In this document: positions 15,226 through 24,785 of the stretch, piece by piece
Layout of the letters: each line of letters begins with the position of its first letter
How positions within the stretch are numbered: the stretch's first letter is position 1
Assembly: GCA_029260655.1 (NCBI GenBank)
Contig: JAJDCU010000022.1
Span: 1 to 46,429 of the forward strand
From: Phycisphaeraceae bacterium
GTDB taxonomy: Bacteria; Planctomycetota; Phycisphaerae; Phycisphaerales; Phycisphaeraceae
Direction: 5' to 3'
Length of the DNA: 46,429 bases
Position numbers and translations under genes: made by a program
The notes under the pieces: generated by a model
What the model was told of the DNA's origin: nothing
Databases searched by the model: none
Seen by the model: only the letters and a program-made list of their open reading frames with translations

Positions 15226-16398
15226 ATGAGCTCTTTCGATCACACACCCATCGAAACCATCCGGATCAATGACCGGGAAAACCGCAGGATCGTCGATGAG
15301 ATCCGGGCCCGCAGATCCGAATCCAAGGGGCCGGCACGCGGCATCCGTGTTAACTACGCCAACACCTCTGTGACGGTCACGATCACTAACCCGGGCGGGA
15401 ATACAGCCAACTATACGGTGATCGCGAAGAATCTCAGCCGCAGGGGGATCGGGTTTTTTCACGGGCGGTTCATCTACCCCGATAGCCCCTGCAAGGTCGT
15501 CATCCCGACACTCGATGACGAGAGCATAACAATGGAAGGCAAGATCGCCCGGTGTCAACACGTCACCGGCACGATCCATGAGGTCGGGGTGATATTTGAC
15601 TCTCCGCTTGACCTGACACTATTTACCCAGATGACGGCCAAAGAAATAGATACACACCTCGAAGAGCATTCCGACGATGTGGCCAGTGGCGAGATCAACA
15701 GCCAGCCAACCGAGAAAGGGAAACTGCTCCTGGTCGACCCAAGCAAGCTCGATAGGGCCCTGTGCGTGACTTTCCTGGGGCAGGTCGGCCTTTGCGGTTA
15801 CGAGTCGGCTGACGCGGAAGAGGCCCGTCAGGTGACGGGGTTCATGGAGGTGGATGCGGCGATTATAGATGTCAGCCGTGAGCCGGAGTACGGGTTCGAT
15901 CTGATCAAAGAGATGCGTCAAGCGGGATTCAACGGCCCGATCCTGGCGATCTCCATCGAGGATGACGAGCAGACCCAATCCTTGGCGATCGAATCAGGCG
16001 CTAGCGAGTTCCTCCCAAAGCCGATCGACTCTGACTCCCTGCATCAGGTCCTCGACAGCCTAATGGGCCTGGGTATCTCGGACGGTTCCGTCGAGGATCC
16101 GATCTACAGTACGTTTGGGGATGACAAGGCCATGCGGCCGCTGCTTCGGGAGTTTGTAAACAACATCAAGGACACCCCGGGGGAGCTAAAAAAGTCGCTG
16201 CAAGCATCAGACCAAGACCGTATCCGGATAATCTGTCGCCAGCTAAAGGGGGCCGGAGGCGGATATGGTTACGACGAAGTGACATCGGGGGCTCAAGAGG
16301 TCCTAGAGTCCCTGGAAGATGCCCAGTCCGACGTTGAGGGGCTTCGTGCCACCGTCGATGAGTTGATCGGCATCCTCCATCGTGTCAGCATCGAGTGA
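15226..16398 (+). CDS. PilZ-REC-Hpt fusion with altered Hpt site
   Basis: 390 residues, read as three domains. A PilZ-like domain (about 35-140) has the c-di-GMP box (D/N)xSxxG as NLSRRG at 69-74, but the upstream arginine motif is imperfect (RGIR). A receiver domain (about 165-285) has phosphoacceptor Asp 215 (IIDVSRE) and Lys 265 (LPKPID), with a reduced acidic pair (LLLVDPS). A C-terminal Hpt-like four-helix part (about 295-388) follows, where the expected His-x-Leu-Lys-Gly reads CRQLKG, so Arg 338 replaces the phospho-accepting His (a single-base CAC to CGC change would explain it). The protein could link c-di-GMP and phosphorelay signals, but its Hpt part probably cannot carry phosphate. 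Confidence 0.8.
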   Translation: MSSFDHTPIETIRINDRENRRIVDEIRARRSESKGPARGIRVNYANTSVTVTITNPGGNTANYTVIAKNLSRRGIGFFHGRFIYPDSPCKVVIPTLDDESITMEGKIARCQHVTGTIHEVGVIFDSPLDLTLFTQMTAKEIDTHLEEHSDDVASGEINSQPTEKGKLLLVDPSKLDRALCVTFLGQVGLCGYESADAEEARQVTGFMEVDAAIIDVSREPEYGFDLIKEMRQAGFNGPILAISIEDDEQTQSLAIESGASEFLPKPIDSDSLHQVLDSLMGLGISDGSVEDPIYSTFGDDKAMRPLLREFVNNIKDTPGELKKSLQASDQDRIRIICRQLKGAGGGYGYDEVTSGAQEVLESLEDAQSDVEGLRATVDELIGILHRVSIE

Positions 16399-16590
16399 TC
16401 TGTCGGCCCAACTGAGATAAGGGCCCGCTAGATCGTATTCCCCAAGTTTGTTGATGCCGATCCAGAGCGTCGTGTCTCCGACACGAACGGACGGATATCC
16501 GACCCTGTTGCAAGCCCTCGGATGTCGGTGGGACCAGCCATGGGTCAAACAGCCCATTAGCAGGACACAGGATCTTGATCAATGCGTTGT

Positions 16591-16788
16591 TTACGCAGAG
16601 ATGCGGGTGATGCTAGCCGGAGAGTCCCCCCTTCGGACCCACACACTTGTTCGGCCGCGGTTGCCCTGAACGGTCGTCAAGCGGCACAGGTAGGTCTGTA
16701 GAGCTTCCTCGTCGAACTTGAGAAGGAACTCGTTCGAAGCCGAGCGGTTGCGTTCCTGGATCTTGTCGATCATCTGCTGCTTGCTCAT
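16591..16788 (-). CDS. Small basic-acidic hypothetical protein
   Basis: 65 residues from the ATG at 16788, with a purine-rich AGGGAGCAGG site upstream. The sequence starts with MSKQQMIDKIQERNRSA, then a helix (EFLLKFDEEALQTYLCRL) and a basic tail. The composition and ribosome site are gene-like, but no family is recognised. It is divergent from the FKBP gene. Confidence 0.55.
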   Translation of the reverse strand: MSKQQMIDKIQERNRSASNEFLLKFDEEALQTYLCRLTTVQGNRGRTSVWVRRGDSPASITRISA

Positions 16789-17052
16789 GCCTGCTCCCTG
16801 TGACGTGGCCGGGCTTGTAACCCAATGCTATGTGGTGATGTCTTCTGGTTGCCCGCCTTGGATCGGAAAGGTAGAGGCCCTTGCTTGAGGGTGTAACTTC
16901 AGTGGACCCAAACGTTAGTCGATAGTGGTGAGTTGAACTGTTCGGGGGTCTATCCAAATATATGCTTTGCCTCCACGTGTTTTGCCGACATCTTTCGGTT
17001 GGCGGTTCGTGTTCCGCCCGGCACCAGACGAGTCACACTGGAGCGAAGCAGC

Positions 17053-18282
17053 ATGTCGATCATCGTCCACAGCCCGTACGACGGCCGGCCCGTCAAGGTC
17101 CGTGACCAGGACCTTCAGAGGGCCGTGCGCGACGCTGAGGGACGGATCTTTTACGCCGTAGAGCGCAGTGACGGGCAGGGCTACTACGGCTCCCCGACAC
17201 GGGTATGGTCCCTGAAAGAAGAGCAGCGCTACCTGCAGATGTTGGAAAAGACCCAGCGTGCACGCGAGGTCGGCGCGGAGCTTTCCGCCCAGCAGATCCA
17301 CGACGCCACTGGCCAACGATCAGGCACGCCGGTAATTCGCTGGCTTTTTCTATTGCTTGTATTGATCGCGATGGCCGCAGGCGCCTGGTTCTGGATGAAG
17401 CCCGATAATCCAACCGGCGAATCTGGCAGGCCACCCACGGGAGAGCAGACGCCCGATAACACAGACCCAGGCGGGGGATCGGCTGACGGCGATGTTGACC
17501 GCAGCACCAGAAAACATGGAGACGTGATCAATGGGGAGACGCACCCTGATCGTGCTACGGTGCAGCAGCTAACACGCGGCTACATCGGAACGTCCTCGGG
17601 TTTGCGATACACGATCCTGCGTGCCGGAACGGGTGAAACCGCCGTTGCCAGCAGGTACGTCCAGATTCATTACACCGCTTCAACCCTGGGTGGCCGACTG
17701 ATCGATGCGTCTGCCCCTGACCATCCGGTGGGGTTTGTGTTGTGGTCGGGCCAGGCACCAAGGGGTTGGGACGAGGGGATAGCAGGGATGCGCGTCGGCG
17801 AGAAGCGGCGCATGGTGCTGACGCCCGATCTGCTGTACGGCCGATACCCGGGCAAGAAGCCGTTGCCCGAGACCACGCTTCAATTCGATATCGAACTGGC
17901 CGGCGTGCTGCCGGGTGTGCGATACACGACAGACACGCCAGGCACCGGGACGATCGCCCGCCCAGGCGATACGGTCCGTGTGCATTATCGGGCCTATATC
18001 GGCAAAGACCAGTCAGCCTACGACAGCACTTACGGCCGAGGCGACCCGATCGAGTTCCGTATCGGCGCCGGCCAGGTCATCCCGGGCTGGGAGCTTGGTG
18101 TGATCGGGATGTCCGAGGGCGAGCGGCGGACGATCACCATCCCGCCGTACCTGGGCTACGGCGAACGCGGCGCAGCGGGGGTCATCCCGCCCGGCGCAAC
18201 TCTCCGCTACACCGTTGAACTGGTCCAAGTCACAGGCCCCGCCTCACGCCACGCCGATGTCGGGCTCAACCTGGCCGGCTGA
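17053..18282 (+). CDS. Membrane-anchored double FKBP peptidyl-prolyl isomerase
   Basis: 409 residues from the ATG at 17053 (MSIIVHSPYDGRPVKV); the frame is open to 16933 but the extension looks non-coding. The N-terminal 95 residues are cytoplasmic and soluble. A membrane helix (WLFLLLVLIAMAAGAWFW) lies at about 97-114, then a Pro/Gly-rich linker. Two FKBP domains follow, outside the membrane: the first has GWDEGIAGMRVGEKRRM, the second GWELGVIGMSEGERRTITIPPYLGYGERG. Both resemble active FKBP folds that speed proline isomerisation. The N-terminal part is unusual for FKBPs and may sense or dock something inside the cell. Confidence 0.85.
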   Translation: MSIIVHSPYDGRPVKVRDQDLQRAVRDAEGRIFYAVERSDGQGYYGSPTRVWSLKEEQRYLQMLEKTQRAREVGAELSAQQIHDATGQRSGTPVIRWLFLLLVLIAMAAGAWFWMKPDNPTGESGRPPTGEQTPDNTDPGGGSADGDVDRSTRKHGDVINGETHPDRATVQQLTRGYIGTSSGLRYTILRAGTGETAVASRYVQIHYTASTLGGRLIDASAPDHPVGFVLWSGQAPRGWDEGIAGMRVGEKRRMVLTPDLLYGRYPGKKPLPETTLQFDIELAGVLPGVRYTTDTPGTGTIARPGDTVRVHYRAYIGKDQSAYDSTYGRGDPIEFRIGAGQVIPGWELGVIGMSEGERRTITIPPYLGYGERGAAGVIPPGATLRYTVELVQVTGPASRHADVGLNLAG

Positions 18283-18399
18283 ACCCTCTCACGGCACCGC
18301 GGTCAGACCTTATCGGTCTACCCCTGGGTTTAAGCCGCCACAGCCTGCTGCATCTGTCCCTGGCTGCTCCGGTCCCCGACACGGGTTACACTCTTGGGC

Positions 18400-20163
18400 A
18401 TGGTTAAGCGGATCTTCGGCCTGATTTTTCTGATGTTCGCCATCCCCATCCTGATAGGGGGGTTCAGTGACCCACAGCCCAAGGCTGACTTCGTTTTCTC
18501 CACCACGACCGAGCACAACAACCGCGACCCGCAGCGGATGACGTACCTGCACGACATCCGCCTTACCCATGCTTTGTTCGAGACGCTGGTCATACTGGAC
18601 TTCAACGACATGCAGACCCACCCCGGTGTGGCCCGGGCGTGGGAGATATCCGACGATGGGCTGACGTACACGTTCTACCTACGCGACAACGCACGCTGGT
18701 CCAACGGCGATCCGGTCACGGCACACGACTTCGTATACAGCTGGCGCAGGGCCATGCTCCCCGATACCGCTTCGGGGTACGGCCATTTCATGTTCTTCAT
18801 CAAGGGCGCCCGCGAGTTCTTTCATTGGCGGGCACAGCAACTCGAACAATATGTGCAGGCCTTCGGCGAAGGTGGTGGGTCAGAGGCGGCGGCGCGTGAA
18901 TACTGGGCCCGCACCGAAGAAAAGTTTGCCGAGATGGTCGGCCTGTCCGCCCCCAATGAGCGAACCCTGGTCATCCACCTCAACCGACGCACCGAATATT
19001 TCCTGGACATGCTGGCGTTTGCGACATTCATGCCCGTGCACCCGCCCAGCGTCCGGGCCGGTGTCGTATTCAACGCGGATACCGGCGGCCTGATGGACGA
19101 CCCGATGTACTGGACCGACCCCGATCGGCTGATCACCAACGGCCCCTACATCCTCAAAGACCGTAAATACCGCAGGTACAACTACCTCGTCGCCAACGAA
19201 TATTACTGGGACCGAGCATCGATGAAGAACAACTCGGTGCTGGAGATGATTGTCAGCAATGAACAGTCGCAACTGCTGGCTTATGAGTTCGGTGATATCG
19301 ACTATGTCCCGGTTGTGATCCCGGATATCGCGTTCGACCTGATCCAACAAGACCGCAACGACGTGCACGCCGTGCCGATGGCGGGAACGTATTTCTACAA
19401 CTTCAACTGCTCGCCGACACTCAACAACGGCCAGCCCAACGCACTGGTCGATTGGCGTGTGCGCAGAGCGTTGGCGATGGCGGTCGATCGAAGCCAGATC
19501 GTTCAGTATGTCATGCGTCTGGATCAACCCCCGGCTTACAGCTTCGTCCCCCCCGCCTCGATGAACTTCTACACACCGCCGGTGGAAGTCGGGCCGCGGT
19601 TCGATCCCCAGGCCGCGAAGGAGTTGTTGGCCGAGGCCGGGTACGAAGACGGCGGCGAACTGAAAGGCATGTCCATCCTCTACAACACTAACGGGGGACA
19701 CGAGAACACCGCCCAGGCGATCAAGAGCATGTGGGAGGAGCACCTGGGCGTGGTCGTAACGCTTGAGGGTGTGGAATCGAAGATCAGCGCCGACCGTGGC
19801 CGGAGCCTGGATTACACCATCCGACGTGCCGGGTGGTATGGGGACTATGCCGACCCGACAACTTGGCTGGACATCCGTCGTAGCGACGATGAAAATAACA
19901 CCACGAAGTGGATGAACAGCGAGTACGACCGGCTCCTGGATCAGGCTGCCGACGCGACCGACCCCGACAGCCGCCTGGAGCTGTTGAGGCAGGCCGAATC
20001 GATCCTGGTGAAAGAATCGCCGATGGTGCTGATTTTCCACCCGGTCGAGGTCGCGTTGTACGACCCGGACCGTGTCAAGGGCTTGGGGATTAACGGCTGG
20101 AGCCGTATCCGATTCGAGCGTGTGTCCGTGGACAAGAAACCGTCGGCCGGCAAAGGACAGTAA
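18400..20163 (+). CDS. oppA: Oligopeptide ABC transporter substrate-binding protein
   Basis: 587 residues from the ATG at 18400; a TTG two codons earlier is possible. An N-terminal hydrophobic segment (IFGLIFLMFAIPILIGG) acts as export signal or anchor, with no lipobox Cys. The SBP family 5 pattern follows: HALFETLV, WEISDDGLTYTFYLRDNARWSNGDPVTAHDFVYSW, and later the lobe with RRALAMAVDR. This matches OppA/peptide-binding proteins; the substrate is not determined. The permease gene begins 10 bases after the stop. Confidence 0.88.
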   Translation: MVKRIFGLIFLMFAIPILIGGFSDPQPKADFVFSTTTEHNNRDPQRMTYLHDIRLTHALFETLVILDFNDMQTHPGVARAWEISDDGLTYTFYLRDNARWSNGDPVTAHDFVYSWRRAMLPDTASGYGHFMFFIKGAREFFHWRAQQLEQYVQAFGEGGGSEAAAREYWARTEEKFAEMVGLSAPNERTLVIHLNRRTEYFLDMLAFATFMPVHPPSVRAGVVFNADTGGLMDDPMYWTDPDRLITNGPYILKDRKYRRYNYLVANEYYWDRASMKNNSVLEMIVSNEQSQLLAYEFGDIDYVPVVIPDIAFDLIQQDRNDVHAVPMAGTYFYNFNCSPTLNNGQPNALVDWRVRRALAMAVDRSQIVQYVMRLDQPPAYSFVPPASMNFYTPPVEVGPRFDPQAAKELLAEAGYEDGGELKGMSILYNTNGGHENTAQAIKSMWEEHLGVVVTLEGVESKISADRGRSLDYTIRRAGWYGDYADPTTWLDIRRSDDENNTTKWMNSEYDRLLDQAADATDPDSRLELLRQAESILVKESPMVLIFHPVEVALYDPDRVKGLGINGWSRIRFERVSVDKKPSAGKGQ

Positions 20164-20173
20164 AGGGCCAACG

Positions 20174-21115
20174 ATGTTGCGACTGATTTTCTGGCGACTG
20201 GTGCAGTTCCCGCTGATCCTGGCGGTGATCTTCGTGGTGACGCTGCTGCTGGCGTGGGTCGTGCCGGGGGACCCCTTGAGCACGGACGACGGCCGGGAGG
20301 TCAAGCCGGAGATCAGGGCCGCGATGCAGCGGCAATACAACCTCGACAAAGGCGCGATTCACTTTGGGATCAGTTATCTCAAGGGTGTGGTGCTTGGGAC
20401 GGACCGCGCCTGGCCCGATTTTGGCCCTTCGCTGCACCATCAGGACGAGCGGGTGTCCGGCATCATCGGTGACAGCCTGCCGGTGAGCGTGATGCTCGGA
20501 TCGGCGGCGCTGGCGGTGGCGCTTTTTGTCGGGACCCTGGCGGGCGTGATCGGCGCGCTTCGGCCCGGCGGGCTGCTGGACCTGTCTAGCCTGGGTGTTG
20601 CTCTGGTCGGCATCAGCCTGCCCAACTTCGTCACCGGGTCGGTTCTGTTGGCTGTATTCGCGGGGATGTTCAGGTGGTTCCCGGTCTCCGGATGGGGTTC
20701 GCCGATGCACGTCTTCCTCCCGGCGGTGACCCTGGGGCTGGTGCCGGCGGCATACATCGCCCGGTTAGTCCGGCTGGGCCTGGCGGACATCATGTCCAGC
20801 GATTACATCCGAACCGCACGCGCCAAGGGCCTGTCACGACACACCGCGCTCTTCGAGCATGCTCTGAAGGTCGCCTACCTCCCCGTCCTGAGCTTTATGG
20901 GGCCCGCCGCCGCCAGCGTCATGACCGGGTCGTTCGTCGTCGAAAAGCTCTTCAACATCCCAGGCATGGGCGATCATTTCGTCAACTCCGTTATCAACAA
21001 GGACCAGTTCCTGATCCTCGGCGTTGTGCTGACCTATTCAACCATGCTCGTGTTGTTCAACCTAGTCGTCGACGTAGCCTATGCATGGATCGACCCAAGG
21101 ATTGAGTTAGGGTAA
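20174..21115 (+). CDS. oppB: Oligopeptide ABC transporter permease, OppB/DppB type
   Basis: 313 residues from the ATG at 20174 (MLRLIFWRLVQFPLIL). It has about six membrane helices and the inner-membrane permease loop SSDYIRTARAKGLSRHTALFEHALK, the EAA-like contact for the ATPase. It is in an operon with oppA. The second permease (OppC) and the ATPases (OppD/F) are not next to it; lgt follows on the other strand. The transporter must be completed by genes elsewhere. Confidence 0.88.
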   Translation: MLRLIFWRLVQFPLILAVIFVVTLLLAWVVPGDPLSTDDGREVKPEIRAAMQRQYNLDKGAIHFGISYLKGVVLGTDRAWPDFGPSLHHQDERVSGIIGDSLPVSVMLGSAALAVALFVGTLAGVIGALRPGGLLDLSSLGVALVGISLPNFVTGSVLLAVFAGMFRWFPVSGWGSPMHVFLPAVTLGLVPAAYIARLVRLGLADIMSSDYIRTARAKGLSRHTALFEHALKVAYLPVLSFMGPAAASVMTGSFVVEKLFNIPGMGDHFVNSVINKDQFLILGVVLTYSTMLVLFNLVVDVAYAWIDPRIELG

Positions 21116-21187
21116 TAGAGCCACGGATGGGGGGGATAGGCCCGAAAGAAGTGAGGGGGGCGAACCGGTGCCCCAGAACAGCCGCGG

Positions 21188-22210
21188 TTATCCGCGTTCA
21201 TCTCTGTTCGATTGTGGCCTTCTCCACCCGCCCATCGGCGAGGTCTTGCGTTTCATCGCTACCGTCAGCAACACTACGCCCACGAGAAACAACAGGCCGC
21301 TTAGCCATTGTCCGCGCGTAACGTGCAGCGTGGCGAATTCCTTGTCCAAGAGGTGGGCGTCGGGCATCCTGAAAAACTCGTCGGCGATCCGCATCAGCGC
21401 GTAGACCATCCCGAACAGCCCGGCGATCATGCCCGGCTTGCGCGGCCTAACCCAAACAGCCGCCAGCACCGCCAAGACGATCAGCCCCTCCATAACCCCG
21501 GCGTAAAGCTGAGACGGGTGCCGTGTCGTGAGCAACGGCTCGACCGCATTAGTGATCATCCGATTGCCTTGCTGGATCAAACCGACCACGGTTTCGGCTT
21601 TCCACATCACCAGGCCCGGCACGACGGAACCCGGCGCGGGCAATGCCTCAAACACCGCATTCAATTTCATGGCCGGGAGGTCAAACAACTCCTGCGGAAA
21701 CTTAACCGCCAGGGGAAATCCCGGGTCGCAGGGCCGGCCTAGCAGCTCGCCGTTGATAAAGTTGGCGACCCGGCCGAAGAACACGCCCAACGGCGCGGCG
21801 AACGCAAACAGATCGATCAGATGCAGGACGTCGTGCTTGTGTCGACGGGCGAAATACAGGCATCCGAGCATGCCGCCGACCATCCCGCCGTGGCTGGCCA
21901 TCCCGCCGTTGTTGATCGCCAACACGCCCCAGAACGGAACCGATTTCGAAAAATCCACGATCAACGAAGGTTGGTACAGCAGGACATACCCGAGCCGACC
22001 ACCGAGGACGATCCCGATGGCGAGCGCGACGACCAGGTCTGCGGCGTGTTCGGGCTTGAGCGTTGATAGACCCGCCCGGCAGACGCGCTTGATCAGTAGA
22101 TAGGCCACGTAGAAGCCGGCCAGGTATGACAAGCCGTACCATCGGATCGGGATCGGCCCCAGTTGAAGGAACACCGGATCGAGGTTGTGCAGCCATACGG
22201 CGAGGGTCAT
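21188..22210 (-). CDS. lgt: Prolipoprotein diacylglyceryl transferase
   Basis: 340 residues, several membrane helices. Lgt transfers diacylglycerol to the lipobox Cys of prolipoproteins. Motifs include IRWYGLSYLAGF near the N-terminus, HGGMVGGMLG, and GRVANFINGELLGRP (the Lgt signature). It contains an extra segment around 180-220 (VFEALPAPGS), making it longer than the E. coli enzyme (about 290). It lies 48 bases downstream of rnr on the same strand, so the two may be cotranscribed. Confidence 0.93.
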   Translation of the reverse strand: MTLAVWLHNLDPVFLQLGPIPIRWYGLSYLAGFYVAYLLIKRVCRAGLSTLKPEHAADLVVALAIGIVLGGRLGYVLLYQPSLIVDFSKSVPFWGVLAINNGGMASHGGMVGGMLGCLYFARRHKHDVLHLIDLFAFAAPLGVFFGRVANFINGELLGRPCDPGFPLAVKFPQELFDLPAMKLNAVFEALPAPGSVVPGLVMWKAETVVGLIQQGNRMITNAVEPLLTTRHPSQLYAGVMEGLIVLAVLAAVWVRPRKPGMIAGLFGMVYALMRIADEFFRMPDAHLLDKEFATLHVTRGQWLSGLLFLVGVVLLTVAMKRKTSPMGGWRRPQSNRDERG

Positions 22211-22258
22211 GATTCGTTGGGGTGGGGTTTGGGTGGCCGACCGATCAACACAGCCTGC

Positions 22259-24637
22259 TCAGCGTCGACGTGCGGAACGGGTGTTGCGTTTGCTGGCTGT
22301 TTTTTTGGCCCTGGCCTTGGTTTTAGCTTTGGTTTTAGCCTTGGGCTTCTTGCCGGTCTTCGGAATTTTGCCCTTCGGCACGCCGCTCTTCTTCTTTTTG
22401 CCGCTAGTCCGGCCCTCGACGACGACCAACTCCATCATCCGCCTGCCCAGGTCAACCGAGGCGACCCGGACGGTGAATGTGCTCCCGATCGAGATGGTCT
22501 TGCCCGATCGCTGGGCGACCAGTGCGCCGGTCTTGGGGTTGTGCTTCCAGCGGTCGTTCGATGCGCCGGGCAGGTCGTTGCTGTGGACAAACCCGTCGAT
22601 CAGGTATTTGTCGATCTGAATGTAGACCCCAGCCCCGGTGACGCCGGTGACGGTCCCGTCGAAGTCCTCTCCGAGGTGATCCGCCAGCAGTTGCAGCACC
22701 AGGAAGTTGCGCAACTCACGTTCGGCGCGCTCGGAGTTTCGCTCCGTCGCCGAGCAGTGTTTTCCCAGTTCACGGAGTTGCTCCTCATCCGGGACACGGT
22801 CGTCGGACGCCAATCTCGCACCGATCTTTTTGGCGGAGGCGCGCCCGCCTTTCACCCCCGCGGCGTGCTCGAGGTAGGCATCGATCCCGCGGTGGACGAT
22901 CAGGTCGGGGTAGCGGCGGATCGGGCTGGTGAAGTGCGTGTAATGATCGCTGGCCAGTGCGAAGTGGCCGACCAGTATCGGCGCGTACTCGGCCTTGCTG
23001 AGCGTTCTGAGTACGGCCATGTGGATCGAGCGCTGCGCCGGCTTACCTCGGACGGAGTCGAGCAAGGTCTGCAGTTGTTTTCGGCTTGGCCGAGCGGGGA
23101 TGTTGTATCCGGCGACGCGTGCGAACATCCGCAGGTCGTTGATCCCGTGCGCATCGGGGTCGGGGTGGACTCGGCGGATCATCGGCACGCCGATACGGTC
23201 GAACAGCCGGGCCGCCGCTTCATTCGCCTCGACCATGAACATCTCGATCAGTGTGTGAGTGAACGCGTCGTCCTCGGGCTGGGCGTCGATGACCCGGCCC
23301 GTGTCGTTAAAGACTAACTCGACCTCCGGCAACCCCAACACTATCATCCCCTGCTTCTGGCGCCGCGAGCGGATACGCTTAGCCAGACCATCAAGTTGCT
23401 CAAGCGCCTTGACCAGAGGTTTGGGGTATTTCGGTTCGGTCTGAGCTTGCTTGCAGGCTTCCCGCAGGTCACCGTCTATCAGGGCCTGGGCTTCGAGGTA
23501 GTTCATCCGCTTGTCAGATCGGATGACGGTACGTGCAAACCGTTCGCCCAGCACCTTGCCGTCGGCGGCATATTTCAGGAAGCACGATTTAGCGTAGCGA
23601 TTGACGCCTTCCTGGAGCGAACAGACGCCGTTGCTGAGTATCTCCGGAAGCATCGGCACAACCAGCCGGGGGAGGTAGGTGCTGTTGCCTCTTGCGTAGG
23701 CTTGATCGTCTAACGCCGAACCCGGCGTGACGAAATGCGCGACGTCGGCGATATGCACACCCAATTCGGTAACGGTTTCGCCGTTTTCCTCGTAGGACCG
23801 GATCGAGATGGCGTCGTCGTAGTCTTTAGCGGTGGGGGGGTCGATGGTCAGCGTCAGCACGCCGGTGAGGTCTTCGCGGTCATCGGGGACGGTGTCGGTA
23901 TCGAACGCCCGTGAAACCTTCCTCGCCTCCTCGAGAACATTCGGCAGAAACTTCTCTGCCAGGCTGTAAGCACGGATCACCGAGAGCGTTTCGATCTCCG
24001 GCTCGCCACCTTCGCCCAAGACCTCGGTGATAACCCCCTCAGCAACATCGTTAGGCCCCTGGGGATACTCGACGATATCGATCACGACCTTATCGCCAAC
24101 GCGGGCGTTTTTAACCCCGGGATCGCGGATGACGACCGGGTCCTGCATCACCCGCCCGTCGACTTGTACGACGTGTAAACGGCCACGTTTGAGCAGCGTT
24201 CCGACGTACTGACGGTCGGCGCGTTCGATCACCTCAATGATTTTTCCGACGAAAGGCGACTTCCCGGTCGTGGCTCGTTTTCGCTCGTGGATCACCTTGG
24301 CGCGGACACGGTCGCCGGTCATGGCATCACCGGTCGAGCCCGGGGGGATGAACAAGTCGCCGTGCTGGGTCAGCTCGTCGGGCTGGATAAAACCGAAACC
24401 CTTCTCGTGGCCTCGGAAGACCCCGATCATCTCCTTGCCTGGAGGGGGCAGGGCGATCGTGTCGGACGTGCCCAGGATGACCTCACCGTCTGCGAGCAGG
24501 CGTTCGGCGGCCTCTTTGAACGGGTCGAGTTCGGCATTGTCCACGCCCAGGTCCTGAGCCAATTGATGAAGCGTACGGGGCTCGTACCGGGTGTTGGCTA
24601 TGTGGCGTAGGATGCGGTTGGCGTATCGTGAAGGCAT
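22259..24637 (-). CDS. rnr: Ribonuclease R (3'-5' exoribonuclease)
   Basis: 792 residues from the ATG at 24637 (MPSRYANRIL); the frame is open to 24748. It degrades structured RNA. Domains in order: an N-terminal winged helix, two cold-shock OB domains (GKEMIGVFRGHEKGFGF near 75), the RNB catalytic domain with the Asp cluster (TIDPPTAKDYDDAIS) and HIADVAHFV, an S1 domain, and a very basic Lys/Ala-rich tail of about 45 residues. Such tails help RNase R bind structured RNA or ribosomes. Confidence 0.95.
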   Translation of the reverse strand: MPSRYANRILRHIANTRYEPRTLHQLAQDLGVDNAELDPFKEAAERLLADGEVILGTSDTIALPPPGKEMIGVFRGHEKGFGFIQPDELTQHGDLFIPPGSTGDAMTGDRVRAKVIHERKRATTGKSPFVGKIIEVIERADRQYVGTLLKRGRLHVVQVDGRVMQDPVVIRDPGVKNARVGDKVVIDIVEYPQGPNDVAEGVITEVLGEGGEPEIETLSVIRAYSLAEKFLPNVLEEARKVSRAFDTDTVPDDREDLTGVLTLTIDPPTAKDYDDAISIRSYEENGETVTELGVHIADVAHFVTPGSALDDQAYARGNSTYLPRLVVPMLPEILSNGVCSLQEGVNRYAKSCFLKYAADGKVLGERFARTVIRSDKRMNYLEAQALIDGDLREACKQAQTEPKYPKPLVKALEQLDGLAKRIRSRRQKQGMIVLGLPEVELVFNDTGRVIDAQPEDDAFTHTLIEMFMVEANEAAARLFDRIGVPMIRRVHPDPDAHGINDLRMFARVAGYNIPARPSRKQLQTLLDSVRGKPAQRSIHMAVLRTLSKAEYAPILVGHFALASDHYTHFTSPIRRYPDLIVHRGIDAYLEHAAGVKGGRASAKKIGARLASDDRVPDEEQLRELGKHCSATERNSERAERELRNFLVLQLLADHLGEDFDGTVTGVTGAGVYIQIDKYLIDGFVHSNDLPGASNDRWKHNPKTGALVAQRSGKTISIGSTFTVRVASVDLGRRMMELVVVEGRTSGKKKKSGVPKGKIPKTGKKPKAKTKAKTKARAKKTASKRNTRSARRR

Positions 24638-24785
24638 GAGGTTTGTGGATCGAGGGATATCCCACTGAAAGGGCCAGGGGTCCCGGTCGCGGGGTCTTGG
24701 GTCTGCCGAGCGTCTATGACTCGGCCCGGCTATGCTACCGTAGATCATACACAGGCGACAGGTTCCCCCAAAAAGCGAGGCCCCG

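Noticed and set aside
18880-20349. A 489-codon frame antisense to the peptide-binding protein gene
   Set aside because: It is a shadow frame produced by GC-rich codon usage. The plus strand carries a full, recognisable SBP family 5 protein, and the antisense product has no family pattern.
22163-23317. A 384-codon frame antisense to RNase R and lgt
   Set aside because: It crosses two clear genes on the other strand and has no coherent domain or ribosome site.
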